DNA of 64,000 nucleotides from Leptidea sinapis (GCF_905404315.1 NC_066270.1:10806001-10870000), one strand, 5' to 3'. Positions 31,019 to 42,546 are shown, counted from the stretch's first letter. Numbers and translations: made by a program. The notes: generated by a model not told the origin, from the letters alone.

Positions 31019-32980
31019 TTCAACTATATTACTTAAATACTATAATAATTACATATATACTGAAATACTTTCTATTTATTTTTATGTTATATTTGAGGAA
31101 TATGTTTTTAAATCACTTGATATTAATGGACCATTGTAACTAATGAGAAAGCAGAAAATGGACACCACAAATGAAACAATGGGGGTATTTGGCTTCAGAA
31201 TGGTAACTTACCTTATCCGTACACGCTGTCTGTCAATGGGATGACATATAGCTTACTAGCGATAGAAGTTTGTATGGAAATTGCAATTCACACGTCCCAA
31301 TATAAGGCGATAAGAATGACTTATCGGGTATATTGGGACAGCTTCAGATTATTGACAGTAATAGGTAGTAATTTATCTCTATCAGTAGAGAGTATATTGG
31401 GAACGGCAGTTAATGATAATTAGTTAAAATGAACAGCTCTTTGTAACAAGTGTATTACCTAATGCCACTTTTATCATTTTATTGCCTGCACCTGGAACTG
31501 ATTGTATTTGCCATCCCTCATCTCTAAATTTCTTCAAAGTATCCTCATGTTCAAAACTACTTGTTAATATGATTTTGTTGTCATCATAGCTGACAACATC
31601 AACTGAACACTTTTGAATGTCACCGTAGCTAACACCCCAAATTATTCTTCCTTTACCACTAAAACATTAGTTTAAAAGATGCAATAACCATTTTCTTAAA
31701 AATCACATCAACTTTGATAATAGTTGAATTTAAAATAAGTAAGACATTTTATTGTTTGGATTTGATATAATGAAATATTTTGACCAAAAATAAAACCTTA
31801 AAAATTTAATAACAGAAATGTATGCAAAGTCTGTATATTGCATGCAATTTATTACTCTGATCAACTATAGTGGATCTGACAAAAGTATGCTAAATTTGTG
31901 TTTTTACAAAACAATATAAAATAACTATTGGCTTATAATTTTTAACATTTATTTATCCCTTGTGAAACGGAAATATTTACCCTATTTCCATTAATCTGGG
32001 AGACATCCATCAATCAAAGAGCAGTTGAATTTAATACTTCATAGCTTGCAAAAAAGAGAAAGAAAATCATTGGGGCCAGAACCTTTAAAAATATCTAGTA
32101 GTTGTTAGTACCTCTTTCATTTACAGTAATATTGTTAATAAGCATTATGATTTATTAAGAAATGATCATAGAGGTGAGGTGTCTTTAGTCTGTTTATAGG
32201 ACAGAGTTAATAGAAATGTTGTCAAAAATCACAATATATAGTGTATTGTACTATTTCTGTTGTTGAATATTGTGTATAAAATAGAGGTATTAAATAAACA
32301 TACCTATCATAGAATGGTTGGTTTACCACACCTATAACAGGTTGACCAGTTGACTTCAAATATGCCCCAATGAGTACTGTAACACAGTCCAGACCAAAAC
32401 CTGGAGCGGCATTACCACAAACACCAGCTATAAATTCAGCTGTGGCATCTAAGAACATAAAAAGAAATGTAATTTAATTAACTTATTAAGATGGCATTTA
32501 TAGATTTTCCATCAATATGTTATCACTGTTACCAATAGGGTCTATCCAAATGCCCAAGTCGGAGTAATCTAATGTTGTAATGTCAGGATAATATTCTTTA
32601 TCACATGGAGAATGGACCTCATCATGGGCTGCATTTGCCATGCACCTGGCCATGCCCTCGGGCACTAAAGAACTTAGTAAATTAGTTGTTTTTTCCACAG
32701 AATCCTGAATAGATATTGTTAACCCTCCAATTTCAGAACATTCTTCTCCTCTGACATCGTTTAAAAGACTAGGGAATTGGGATACTATAAACGACTTTGC
32801 AGTCTCTTGAGCTAAAACATCGGCAATGGTTTTATAGTCTTTGTTAAATCGTACATTTGCTTCGCTATCACCCTTTTCGACAACTAGTAAGGATTCACTG
32901 CAGTTACTTTCACAACATGAACGGGCAATAGAAGCAGCTTTTTCAGATGCACAGATTAATGTGTCTAATATGTTTGCCAT
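30674..32980 (-). CDS. INPP1: Inositol polyphosphate 1-phosphatase (INPP1)
   Basis: Mg-dependent, lithium-sensitive phosphatase of the IMPase superfamily. It removes the 1-phosphate from inositol 1,4-bisphosphate and 1,3,4-trisphosphate in the cytosol, feeding inositol recycling. Coding exons on the minus strand: 32533-32980, 32304-32448, 31459-31658, 30674-30906, with GT..AG borders and consistent phases, giving 341 residues; animal INPP1 proteins are about 375-400. Signatures in order: RFNKDYKTIADVLAQE (45-60), the GEE metal site (78-80), WIDPIDAT (145-152, metal-binding Asp147 and Asp150), and WDTCAPHGIIRSLGG from 279, with Asp280 as the third metal ligand. All expected catalytic residues are present. 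Introns are small and free of recognised transposons except an (AT)n run. The start ATG is the first in the frame. A shorter C-terminus than vertebrate INPP1 is the only difference noted. Confidence 0.96.
30976..31014. repeat. (AT)n microsatellite in INPP1 intron 3
   Basis: Uninterrupted AT dinucleotides. Confidence 0.95.
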
Positions 32981-33500
32981 TGCTGCTGAGAAGTTAAATA
33001 AGGCTAAGAGTAATAAGTGAGAATAATTTCACAAATATATTTTGTAAATAAGCGCATCAAGTCTGGCAACGCCGCAAAATATTCAAAATTAAAATCAATA
33101 ATTCAATAGCCAAGAGTGCCACAGACGAAAATGATATGACAGTTTTCACTTTTCACAATCTGAGGTTCTTGTACTATTATCAAAAAAAAAAAAAAACAAA
33201 AATATTCTTTGTCCTTAGACAAAGAATATTATTAATGATACAGGCCAGGCTGTAAAATTATCGTATCGTAGCGTTGTTGGATCAAAAATAGCGTAGCCAC
33301 TAGGATAATGACTTTAATACTATAAAAATTAATAATACGTGACAATAATTGACAACAAACCACATTGAACCACGATATACTTAAATTTACTCTGTGGACG
33401 ATATCGATATCAATCGCTGATTGGCAGACAGTATCTAGCAACCAATAAGATTTAAAAGTATTGTACCAAGAAGCAGCAGCATGTGTTCTTGATATCCTAA
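32981..33500. promoter_or_regulatory. INPP1 upstream region
   Basis: Should hold the INPP1 promoter. It contains a perfect inverted repeat at 33201-33230, next to an A-run. The three bases TAA at 33498-33500 are the target duplication of the neighbouring transposon. No specific promoter motif is convincing. Confidence 0.45.
33201..33230. repeat. Perfect 13-bp stem palindrome
   Basis: AATATTCTTTGTC, loop CTTA, then the exact reverse complement. It lies about 220 bases upstream of the INPP1 start codon on the far side of an A-run. Confidence 0.9.
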
Positions 33501-34114
33501 GGCTTAGCACGCACTACGATTAAACGCATGCATTTAAACGAAAGTCTGAAAACGCAAAAAAATTAACACAGCTCTCTATACAAGCGCACGCATTAGCGAC
33601 TTTTTCAGTGACTGAGTTTAAAAACGCAACTTGCTACATTTTGATCGCGGTTTGTAATTTTTGTGCCCCATAGTATTAACATGGTGGCGCACGCACGGTG
33701 GTTAACCGCATTCGGTTTACTATTCAAACTCGACTGGGCGAGCGACGAAATGCAGTGTCTTTATATTGTAGATACTGGCCCACAGATTGTAATAATTTGT
33801 CAAAAGTACCAATGGACATTCTGTAGTAATTAATAAACTCATTGGGATGCTGCCGTACGTCGTTGTACATTTTGCAAAAATATCCTTTCAAATGTCTTTG
33901 ATCTGTTAGTGGGTGTACCCAGTACCTATAAGCTGCTTTCGTTTTCTTTTTTCTATTTTGAAAACCAAAGCCACAACACATGCTGCTCGCCAGAAATCCA
34001 TGGTGATACTAGAATAAAAATTAAGCAAAACGCCAACCGCAGTGCGAGGGTGTATGCGGTTTTGCGTTTTCAGCTATTTCTAAGCTAGCCTTTAATCGCA
34101 GTGCGTGCTAAGCC
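33501..34114 (-). mobile_element. PIF/Harbinger element, internally deleted, with TIRs and TAA target duplication
   Basis: Left end GGCTTAGCACGCACTACG and right end (reverse complement) GGCTTAGCACGCACTGCG match over 24 bases with one difference; an inner block CTGAAAACGCAAAA also recurs in both arms. TAA flanks both sides (33498-33500, 34115-34117), the 3-bp target type of PIF/Harbinger. The 614-bp element keeps only the N-terminal part of the transposase. Confidence 0.88.
33724..33981 (-). pseudogene. Harbinger transposase N-terminal fragment
   Basis: 85 codons: basic segment, then AAYRYWVHPLTDQRHLKGYF, EFINYYRMSIGTFDKLL and DTAFRRSPSRV. The YWVHPL and FxxYxRM..FDxLL blocks are the conserved N-region of HARBI1-like nucleases. 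The DDE domain is absent. A different frame upstream opens MDFWRAACVVALV, the usual start of such proteins, so a frame break probably separates them. Confidence 0.8.
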
Positions 34115-34117
34115 TAA

Positions 34118-34715
34118 GAAAGAAATGATCTAATAAATGGCGCTGACTGTAAAAATCATCTGTAATTATTAATGGGCTATGACTATCAGTACAATTTTCA
34201 AATTTTGCATATTAATGGAAGTTATCAGTATCAGATATGATATAATCAGCTGCGTAGGAAAGTAGTGTACAATCGTAATTTTCGTACGGTTGCGATTTGC
34301 GAACGCTGTGATAGGCATAGAATAATAACGCTCAGAACGATAGTTTCATTAATAGTTCCCGTCAATATAGATGTAACATTATAATGAATGTGTGCGTGAG
34401 CATCACGTACTTACATTCGCCAACACGCACACAACAGTCAAATAATGTTGCAAGTGAATAGACATTTCCCTAAATCAGTAAATTGTAAGAAATACTAAAT
34501 ATAATACTAGATAATATGTGATAAGAAAGAAGAAATAAAATATTAATTAAGAATTTAATAAAAACATCACGTATTTAATTATTGTTGCAACAATTTTTGA
34601 AGTGAATGTAAAGAAGTTCTTTAGAATCGTTGTTTTTTGAAACTCGATGATTGGAAAAAGCGAGGCGATAGAGGCGCCGTTCCTAGCTATCCGAGGTTAT
34701 ATATATATATATATC
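34118..34715. other. Unassigned sequence
   Basis: Ends in an (AT)n run at 34697-34714. No gene recognised. Confidence 0.4.
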
Positions 34716-34965
34716 CGAGGTTCTCGAGGGTGCAGAGAACGAATTTGGGATCGATTTTGAAATTCAAGATGGCCGCCATGCAAAATTATGATTTCAACAA
34801 TATGGATATCGTATCCGAGATTCTCGAGGGTGTAGAGAACGAATTTGGGATCATTTTAAATCAAAGATGACCACCGCACAAAATTATGATTTGAACAATA
34901 TGGATATCGTATCCGAGGTTCACGAGGGTGCAAAGAACGAATTTGGGATCATTTTTTAAATCGAA
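34716..34965 (+). repeat. Minisatellite, ~99-base unit, about 2.5 copies
   Basis: CCGAGGTTCTCGAGGGTG starts units at about 34715, 34814 and 34913. Each contains AACGAATTTGGGATC, an AAGATGGCCGCC-type box (AAGATGACCACC in the second) and AATATGGATATCGTATCC. A frame stays open through two units, as the period is a multiple of three. Similar boxes occur at 11.4 kb. Confidence 0.85.
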
Positions 34966-35719
34966 GACAAATATTTATAGTGACTATTCAAACCGCTTAG
35001 TTTAAGCCTTATTGAATTACGATTATTTGACTTTGTCTTTCAATACTTATACTAGTAACATCATGTGGCTTCTTATATTATAGCCTCCTATCAATATCCA
35101 CCAATAAACACAAACAACTATCCCAGCGGAGGATCTCGGGGTATATAGTACATTCATAGCTGGCAACATATTTTTCTAGTGGCGTTTGTTTTGTTTACAA
35201 AATATTTTGCTGTTTTGACGAATGTATTAGCTTAAATTATAAGATGTGAAATAGTATTTAGGTGTGAAATGTCATTTTTTTATCATAATTTTTATTATAA
35301 GACGCTTTGTGACACCTTTTTATTGCACAATAAGTCATTTTTCAATTAAATTTCGCGCACTGATTGTCCTGGAAGTTGACAAAATGACACTGGCGCGGCG
35401 GGAAACGTATGTGGTCATAAACGACCACATTGAAACTGCTTCATTTCGCTTGGGCCTACTCACATTCTAAGCGCTATTATTCTAAGTTTTTTTTTATTTA
35501 TTATTTATTTTTGGGGGCGTGATTTTAAATTACCTTTGTAGTTCTGCTTATTGTTGGGCTAAAACATTTAGTCGAAACTTATTCTACTATGTATAATGTT
35601 AGATATAATTTATTAAGTTAATCTCCGAAGATTTCATATTGAAAAGGTCGATTCTTGTTTTCTAGACTGCACGATTAAGATCAACATCTTTGAATAGTCT
35701 TGAAAGCGTGTGAAATTAT
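34966..35719. other. Unassigned sequence
   Basis: Short frames only; no supported feature. Confidence 0.35.
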
Positions 35720-36900
35720 GTTGAATAGGTACACTAGAAACCTTTCAATATGATCATTGTATTGGGGATTCCAAAGTGGTGAAAGGTATTATAGATGTAC
35801 CGGCATTGTAAATTCATAATATCGCAGGTTAGTAAACATTATTAACGACGTAAGATGGCGAGGTCTCATTTATATTTCAAGTAATCTTGATTTAAACACG
35901 TTTCTTCGGATTAAGTATCATTTTATTTAGTTTACACCAGTGGTAAATAGTGTCCCCGTCAGTTTGAAAAAGTATTATGTCAGTTGTTATTCGTCTGAAA
36001 AATCATTAAGCAATAAAATTAAAAATTAAACTGGGCCAAGATATGACCCTGAGGCGTTCCTCAGGGTCATATCTCATAGAAGGCACTCCAGGCGTTCCAG
36101 TGCCTTCTATGAGAGTCTAAAAAATTAATAAATTGCTATGAATCCTATAGAATTTTAATTTCGATAGAAATATATGGTTCGCTTTATCAAACGCACTAGA
36201 AAAATGTATAAATAATAAAAGCGTAATATAAATTTAAGCTGTTGTCTATAGTCAAAGAAAGATCCGTCGAATAGCTTAAAAGGTTACTGACAGTCGATTT
36301 GTGTCTTCAAAAACCATGCTATGCATTCGAGATAACATTTCCTAGATGTCTGGTTAAAATGAGACATTATTTTTTCTAATGTCTTATGAAATATTCTTAT
36401 GATTAATATGGGATTTTTGTGGGCAGATACAACATATTTTGCAATCTTCCAGTCAGAATTTGCCAGCATTAGAAGACTTTTCAAAAATAAGATTGATTGG
36501 TGAGCAGCTTAAATGTGCTTATAAAAGATAATGGCGTTATCGCGTCTGGTCAAGTACTAACTTCCATTAAGCTAAAGGTGTTTCCGATTCTTCGCTCATA
36601 TATAAATTTCTCAATGAGAGCTGAGGCAAAAAGTTTTGTCAAAACTAACAGAGTTATACGATGTTTTTACCTCTATCTATTTCTAGACAGAAGAAAATTG
36701 ATCAGCGAAGAAATTGCAAAATTCTTGTATAATCTTTATTATTGTTTAAAAACATTCCTGCTGGAATATTTGATCTTTTTTAGAAATCGTTCTCAGTGTT
36801 TTAATAATATACATAAAGAAATAACAAAAGGCAATCATGGATTCTACCGGTTTCTACAGAATTGTCTGTTTGCCTATATTTATGTCGGTGCAAAACGCAA
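35720..36900 (-). pseudogene. LINE-G reverse transcriptase, heavily decayed
   Basis: Minus-strand pieces in several frames: KTLEKIMSHFNQTSRK and LECIAWFLKT (RT-1/2 region, 36.3-36.5 kb), then YTDFSSAFDKANHIFLSKLKF, which covers the first catalytic Asp. G-PQG-style sequence follows near 36060, and a decayed second half includes WCKLNKM. The order fits a non-LTR RT. Many stops and indels. The plus-strand open frame at 36497-36910 is antisense to it and is not regarded as a gene. Confidence 0.6.
36041..36114. repeat. Two adjacent long hairpins in a decayed RT
   Basis: Hairpin 1: 36041-36072, 14-bp perfect stem with loop CGTT. Hairpin 2: 36072-36114, 16-bp perfect stem with an 11-base loop. GGCGTTCC occurs at the centre of each. 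They lie at the place of the G-V-P-Q-G motif in LINE-G. Confidence 0.9.
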
Positions 36901-37720
36901 AAACTACTGAATAGATTTACTCGTAATTCAAATTTTTCATGAATATTAACAAAAGGTTAGACACGCTAACAACATACATGTTTTTAACATGTTGTAACAT
37001 ACAGTTTTTTTTTGCTGCAGCGGCTACGCGTACGACGTCACGGGGTGCAGTTAATTTATGATATCAATATGATACTTAAGCCTCGTGGGTACTGTCATAT
37101 CTCTCGCGAAAATAAGTAATACCTAATGAAAGATAGTATATTGCGAAGATTATTGAATAACCGTTATTCTCGACCACTCCTTGAACTCGTGTGCTCGCCC
37201 CTTAAAAATCTTCCCCTTTTTTACGTTATTTTTACATTTTTTCCACTCAGTTTTTTGGAAGTGCGTGAAGATTCACACTGAAATTTTTATACTCGTATCA
37301 TGTCACAGAATTTTGCGGGAATAATCGCGTGTATTTATAGCTATGCGTGCTAGACTAAGAATCACTTTTATTGTTTGAAAGGTTAGCTGATAATGACAAT
37401 AATTAAATCAATTACAATAGCAGAATTAGCATTTTGCTATTAATTTATATATTTTGATGATAGTCATCTTATACGTCTTGATGATAAGATATCTTGACGA
37501 TAATCCACGATTCTAATGAAAGCTTTTATATTGTACCTCCGCGAATTTTGATATTGGCGGTTTCAAAAAACCGGAAAGTCTGCGATAATTGTGAAATCAT
37601 TAGAATGATTCTTTTTCTCAGAATTAGAATATAATATCTGATGGTTTGTTCAAAACCGCAAATATCTCACAGGTCGTTCTGAAATTTTTATACATCATTG
37701 TATTCATGTAATGCACATAA
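36901..37720. other. Unassigned sequence
   Basis: AT-rich, no supported feature; a run of ATCTT/GATGAT-like text at about 37450-37510 is low complexity. Confidence 0.35.
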
Positions 37721-37721
37721 A

Positions 37722-37790
37722 TTTTTTTATGTAGGAGGAGGAGAAACGGGCTTACGGATCACCTAATATTAAGTGATAGATGAAGCTGCC
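37722..37790 (-). mobile_element. LINE-A-like 3' end fragment
   Basis: T-run, then TATGTAGGAGGAGGAGAAAC, GGGCTTACGGATCACC and TTAAGTGATA, matching the terminal bases of LINE-A with divergence. Confidence 0.55.
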
Positions 37791-37854
37791 AAAATTATTT
37801 TGATAATAATTATTTATTGTCGTATCTACAATTATATATACACGAGGCATAGCC

Positions 37855-38415
37855 CATAGTGCATAGGCTCGGAAGACGAAATTAAAAGACGAATTGCTAT
37901 TACCAGATCTGCAATGTAGAAGTTGACGAGAATACTGCGGGACAGGAATATCATCAAAGCAACTAAAGTCCAGTTAGTGAGATCTCTAATGTTTCCCATA
38001 CTTCTATATGGTCCCGAAACATGGACAGTCTAAGAACGAGAGCGACAAAGGATTGACGCACTAGAAATGTGGTGTTGGACACGAATGCTACGAGTATCTT
38101 GGACACAACGCCGCACAAACATCTCGATATTTGAAGAACTCAATGTGAAAGAAAGGCTTTCATCTATAGTCAGAGCGCGTATCCCCAGATACTTCGGACA
38201 TATCACGCGACGTGGAGAGCATGCCATATAGAGACTTGCTGTTCAGGGAAGGGTCAACGGCAGTAGGTCAAGAGGACGCTCCCCTATGCGCTGGACAGAC
38301 CACATCAAAGCCCTAACCAACACTCCCCTCAACACATGTGCGAGAGAAGCAACAGACAGGGCTGGCGTAGAATCGTTCGTCGTTCGACGTGACCACGACT
38401 GCTATGTGAATGAAT
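37855..38415 (+). pseudogene. RTE-like LINE, RT C-terminal half
   Basis: Plus strand reads RQRIDALEMWCWTRMLRVSW, TQRRTNISIFEELNVKERL, VRARIPRYFGHITRRGEHA, stop, then RGRSPMRWTDHIKALTN and CAREATDRAGVESFVV. The ALEMWCWRRML and RYFGH-x-x-RR motifs are diagnostic of the region after RT in RTE-clade LINEs. At least two stops; 5'-truncated. Confidence 0.85.
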
Positions 38416-38680
38416 ATGACGAAAAAGAAGATGAGCCATAATGAAGTATGGTTAGGTTTAACTAGAATTTATTTACATTACATTATTGCGGTTTCATTTC
38501 GACAAGAATGCGTTATAAACAAAGGGCTTGTTGCTGATGCGGTACTAGCTGACAGCGGTAGGGTTGATGGGTATCGATGTGATGCTAATATATGACGAGA
38601 AATGCGTTCTTTGAATGTGGGCCGAACGACTAAACATTTGTTATTAATTGCTTAATAAATATTTATAAGTAACCAGTAAT

Positions 38681-38984
38681 ACCAGTGGGAGGCTCTTTTG
38701 CACAGGATGCCGGCTAGGTTATGGGTACCACAACGGCGCCTACTTCTGCCGTGAAGCAGTAATGTGTAAACATTATTGTGTTTTGGTCAGAAGGGGGCCG
38801 CAGCTAGTGAAATTACTGGGCAAACGAGAATTAACACCGTATGTCTAAAGGTGACGGGCGCAATTGTAGTGCCGCTCAATTTTTTTGGTTTTTTCAAGTA
38901 TCCTGATCGGCACTGCATTGTATTGCGCAGGGTGTATCAATTATCATCAGCTGAACGTCCTGCTCGTCTTGTCATAAAAAAAAC
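38681..38984 (+). mobile_element. SINE-1 copy, plus strand
   Basis: Full-length copy: ACCAGTGGGAGGCTCTTTTG head, GGCCGCAGCTAGTGAAATTA middle, CAGCTGAACGTCCTGCTCGT box and A-tail. Confidence 0.85.
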
Positions 38985-39712
38985 GTAAGCATAAACTAAC
39001 AAGTACTTAGAGAAAGACTCTCCTTCTCAAATCTTACTGTCAATGTGGTCATTTCAAGTCTTAAGAACGCATTGAAGCATTTAGGCTTGTCCATACGTTG
39101 GCTGTAGTTACAACTTATTTGATCGAAGTTTGCCAGTTGTCGACTGCCCCTTCACGTTATGCAGATGTTGATGTGACAAGATTCCAATCGCGGCGCTTGT
39201 GCTACAGTATATCCCCATTGCAGACCGTGAAAGGTAGAAAAGTAGCATATCTGGGTCATGACCTACGTATGAGAGATACGACCTTTTACAGCTTCTGATG
39301 ATGGGCAAAAGATATCACGCCTAGGGAACATTCGTGAACGGTCAAATGTCACTGACCTGACGGCTAACTTGCAGCAGTTGAGAGGCACATGGAGAGAGAT
39401 ATATCTGGGAGTTATAAATCGACTGTAATTAGATCTTATTTTAAACTTTACCTCGTGGTAGACAGTATTTACGTGACCATTACCCAAATGTAGAAAAAAC
39501 TGAAATCTATAATTAATCCGTATCGTATCCACAGCCTTCACATCAAGGTTTTAAAACTGTCTTTTGCGCGGCATTTAGCCGTGTTGACGTATATTTAAAT
39601 TAACCTTGTTGTTTCGTGCTAATCTTTTCCATTACGAAATGGGTGTTGTGTTATAGGTGCTTTCTACTTATATCTAACTGCTTTGCTGCGCACAGTCCCG
39701 GAGCTCTATTTG
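38985..39712. other. Unassigned sequence
   Basis: Short frames on both strands overlap one another at 39.1-39.5 kb, but none has a recognised motif. Confidence 0.35.
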
Positions 39713-39716
39713 TTAA

Positions 39717-40152
39717 GGCGAAGAGTAAGCAGTAAAGACGCAAACAAGGTGTTTTTAGACAAGTTTTTTGGTGAAAATATAGCATTTCGAGCTATGAACA
39801 CTACTCAATCCTGTTACACATATCCCTAAGTCTTATTTGTAGGTTGCTAATGCTGGCTGTTAATAGTTAACACTTCAGAGCCTTTTTGAACTAACACTTT
39901 TCCTTGCAGTTAAACAAGTTTTTTGGCATGGCATGACGCATTATTTTAGTACAACTCTCAGAAAAGTTATTCTTATAGCTTGTACTTTTTTTAGTAGGTA
40001 TAATTATTCAGATTAGTAATGAATAACGAGGATCGTGAGCATATAAACTGTTTTCCACGCAAGAATTTTGAAAATATTGGCTTTGGTACATAGATGGCGG
40101 GCCGGAAGCCGTGAACTCATATCGCTCAAGGTTGCTGGCATTTAGTGTCGCC
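39717..40152 (+). mobile_element. TTAA-flanked MITE, copy 1
   Basis: 436 bp. Left end GGCGAAGAGTAAGC, right end GGCATTTAGTGTCGCC, with TTAA on each side (39713-39716 and 40153-40156). Terminal inverted match GGCGA..TCGCC. Non-coding. TTAA duplication is the rule for piggyBac-like transposons, but the termini do not show the usual CCC start of piggyBac, so the superfamily is left open. Confidence 0.85.
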
Positions 40153-40156
40153 TTAA

Positions 40157-40451
40157 GCACTGGTTCTAGTGATTTAGGTTTCAAAACAATGTGTCAAATA
40201 GAAGCGCTATATCCGAAGTTACTTTCTTTCTTTATAATATAAGTATTGTATATCTATACACCAAAGTCCACATTAAAAAAATTATTAATTATAAGTAATA
40301 CAAAAATAATACTTAGTGTACTACTTCTCTTATGTTGAGGTATATTTCTTTATTTACTTTATTTATTAATTATCACAATATTAAAGTCAAAATACCAATG
40401 CGCCATGACATGCAAACATATATTTCAATGCAATTTTACTGCACTACTACT
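40157..40451. other. Unassigned sequence
   Basis: AT-rich, nothing recognised. Confidence 0.35.
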
Positions 40452-40612
40452 GGGACATGGCCGTTGGGGCAGTAAGGACCAGGTGGACAAACGGTCTGGT
40501 CAAGATCACCGGGATTCGTTGGATGGGGGCAGCGCAGGACTGATTGTCATGGAGATCTTTGGGGGAGGCCTTTGTCCAGCAGTGGACGTCCTCCGGCTGA
40601 ATTGGAATGCAA
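40452..40612 (+). mobile_element. RTE-like LINE 3' end with internal loss
   Basis: TGGCCGTTGGGGCAGTAA, CTGGTCAAGATCACCGGG and GGCCTTTGTCCAGCAGTGGA match the copy at 49.7 kb; the VLEWRPRTG segment is missing. Confidence 0.75.
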
Positions 40613-41421
40613 ATTTACCTCACCATTTTTTTTTAATTTTATTGAAATAGGGAATGGATTTTCTATTAAAGTTCTACAATTTTTTGAAATTTCGACTTGT
40701 ATGGGGATGAAATAGGTCTTTAAATCCCTTTCACGCTTAACTCCAAATTCTATTTTGATTATAATTGGTACAAAAATAACGCTTTGGAGGGAAAATTAAG
40801 AAAAAAATTGTGTTTCCAACTGGGGCAACTTTATGTGGCGTACTTTCAAGTATCAAACCTGGAAAATATTTATGTTTTAACAAGGGATAAAAAAAGAAAT
40901 TTATAAAATTGTATTAAAATAAGCTATTAATAGTTAACCGCAGCAATTTGTATTATTTGCAAAGTTTTCTAAAAAATAAAAATTCCTGCCCAAAGTAACT
41001 TCTTCACGCGGACGAAGTCGCGGCTAAAAGTTAGAATGTAATTAATTTAAAATTTGTTTCACGTCTGAAAATATCAATTTTTATGTTAAAATGATTTATA
41101 ATATGTACTTACCATGATGCCATTCTCTACGATCAAACAAAGCTGTTACCTAAATGTATATACAGTATATTGCAATGGGACCATCTGTAAAAACAATTAT
41201 TATGCGAAATTTGTTTCTTTTGTTTTTAAAAGAAAAATTATATAATATCCTGTTATTCGATTAAAATGGCGATAACCACCAAATATTAATTACCTTTTAG
41301 ATTAAAAAAAAGTATGGCCATAAAAAGATCCTGTTTTACTAGGTAGCAACACAAGTAGTGTTACGCAGGCGCTCATACGGCAGAAATAGCATTTCTAGTA
41401 CACAAAAGTCGGGCTTTCCTT
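40613..41421. other. Mostly unassigned sequence
   Basis: At about 40990-41036, TTCTTCACGCGGACGAAGTC ending in CTAAAAGTTAG resembles a Helitron-like terminus but is too short to assign. Confidence 0.35.
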
Positions 41422-41697
41422 TTTTTTATGGAATAGGAGGACAAACGAGCGTACGGGTCACCTGTTGTTAAGTGATCACCACCGCCCAAAATCTCTTGCA
41501 ACACCAGAGGAATCACAAGAGCGTTGCCGGCCCTTAAGGAAGGTGTACGCGCTTTTTTGAAGTAACCCATGTCGTATCGTCCCGGAAACACCGCACATGG
41601 AAGCTCATTCCACAGCTTTGTAGTACGTGGAAGAAAGCTCCTTGAAAACTGCACTGTGGAGGACCGCCACACATCCAGATAGTGAGGATGATATCAT
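41422..41697 (-). pseudogene. LINE-A ORF2 C-terminal fragment
   Basis: Minus strand encodes VWRSSTVQFSRSFLPRTTKL, WNELPCAVFPGRYDMGYFKK followed by a frame change and the usual tail with A-run at 41422-41430. 5'-truncated at about 41697. Confidence 0.85.
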
Positions 41698-41887
41698 AGG
41701 ATATTTCCTAAAAAAAAAATTTTATCACTATATTTTAATTGCGAATTAATATTTTGCGAAAGAGTGCGAATTCAATGACGAGTGATCTCTCAGAATGTTT
41801 CATTCAATTTGTGCTATTTAAAAAAAAACTTTGTCAATTGAACCTTACGTTAAGGTGCTAAGGTATAATTTGCATTAATTGATGTTT

Positions 41888-42290
41888 ATTTATTTATTTA
41901 CAATTAGGTACAATAACAGATAGGGGGATAAAACTATCATCTAATAAAAAGTACCGGATACTTTATGTGATCCTGAGATCCAATTAATATTGTACACATC
42001 ATTCACCAAATACAGTAAAAAAAAAAATAAGTGGACACAACAGAAATTACATAATAATGAAATTTAAGTTAAACATTAAATTATTTTACGTAAACTAGCT
42101 AGTTTTATAAAGACTATTATAAAACAAGTGTATATTTGTAAGAAATATATCAAAATCAGCACACACTTCATTAAATTCTCTACAAATTCTCATTATCGGG
42201 TTGTAATGCGATACATTATTATTTGAGGAATTGATCGAGAATAGCCATGGAATATGCACAGATCGTGTTGGCACTTTAAAGTTTATCATA
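41888..42290 (-). pseudogene. LINE fragment with (AAAT)n tail
   Basis: In minus-strand sense a 64-codon stretch (42289-42095) rich in N and I, with RICREFNEVCADFDIF, resembles the terminal segment of non-LTR ORF2 proteins. It is followed by about 200 bases of UTR and an AATAAATAAATAAA tail at 41886-41900. Family uncertain. Confidence 0.45.
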
Positions 42291-42546
42291 TCAAATTCAA
42301 AAACACTTTATTCATGTAGGTCACGGAAATGACACTTATGAATGTCAAAAAAAAATTAAAATATAGTTTCTTATTGAATTTACCGCTACTTCGTAAAGGG
42401 TTGAGCTAATGAGAAGAAGTAGCAAGAAACTCATTGCCACTCTTTTAAGCCAAGATTTACATTTTAATTGTTTTACAAGTCATTTCAATTACAATATATG
42501 CAAAGTGACGCGCAACAAAAGTACTCAAATGTCATAAACTGAAAGG
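42291..42546 (-). mobile_element. LINE or SINE 3' tail, minus strand
   Basis: Plus-strand text ACTTTATTCATGTAGGTCAC, GACACTTATGAATGTC and AGCAAGAAACTCATTGCCAC is the inverse of 47712-47990. Non-coding end of a dispersed element. Confidence 0.65.

Noticed and set aside
36497..36910. 137-codon plus-strand frame
   Set aside because: Lies antisense to a decayed reverse transcriptase; composition low-complexity and no motif.
40990..41036. Helitron-like terminus
   Set aside because: Too short and lacks a clear CTAG end.
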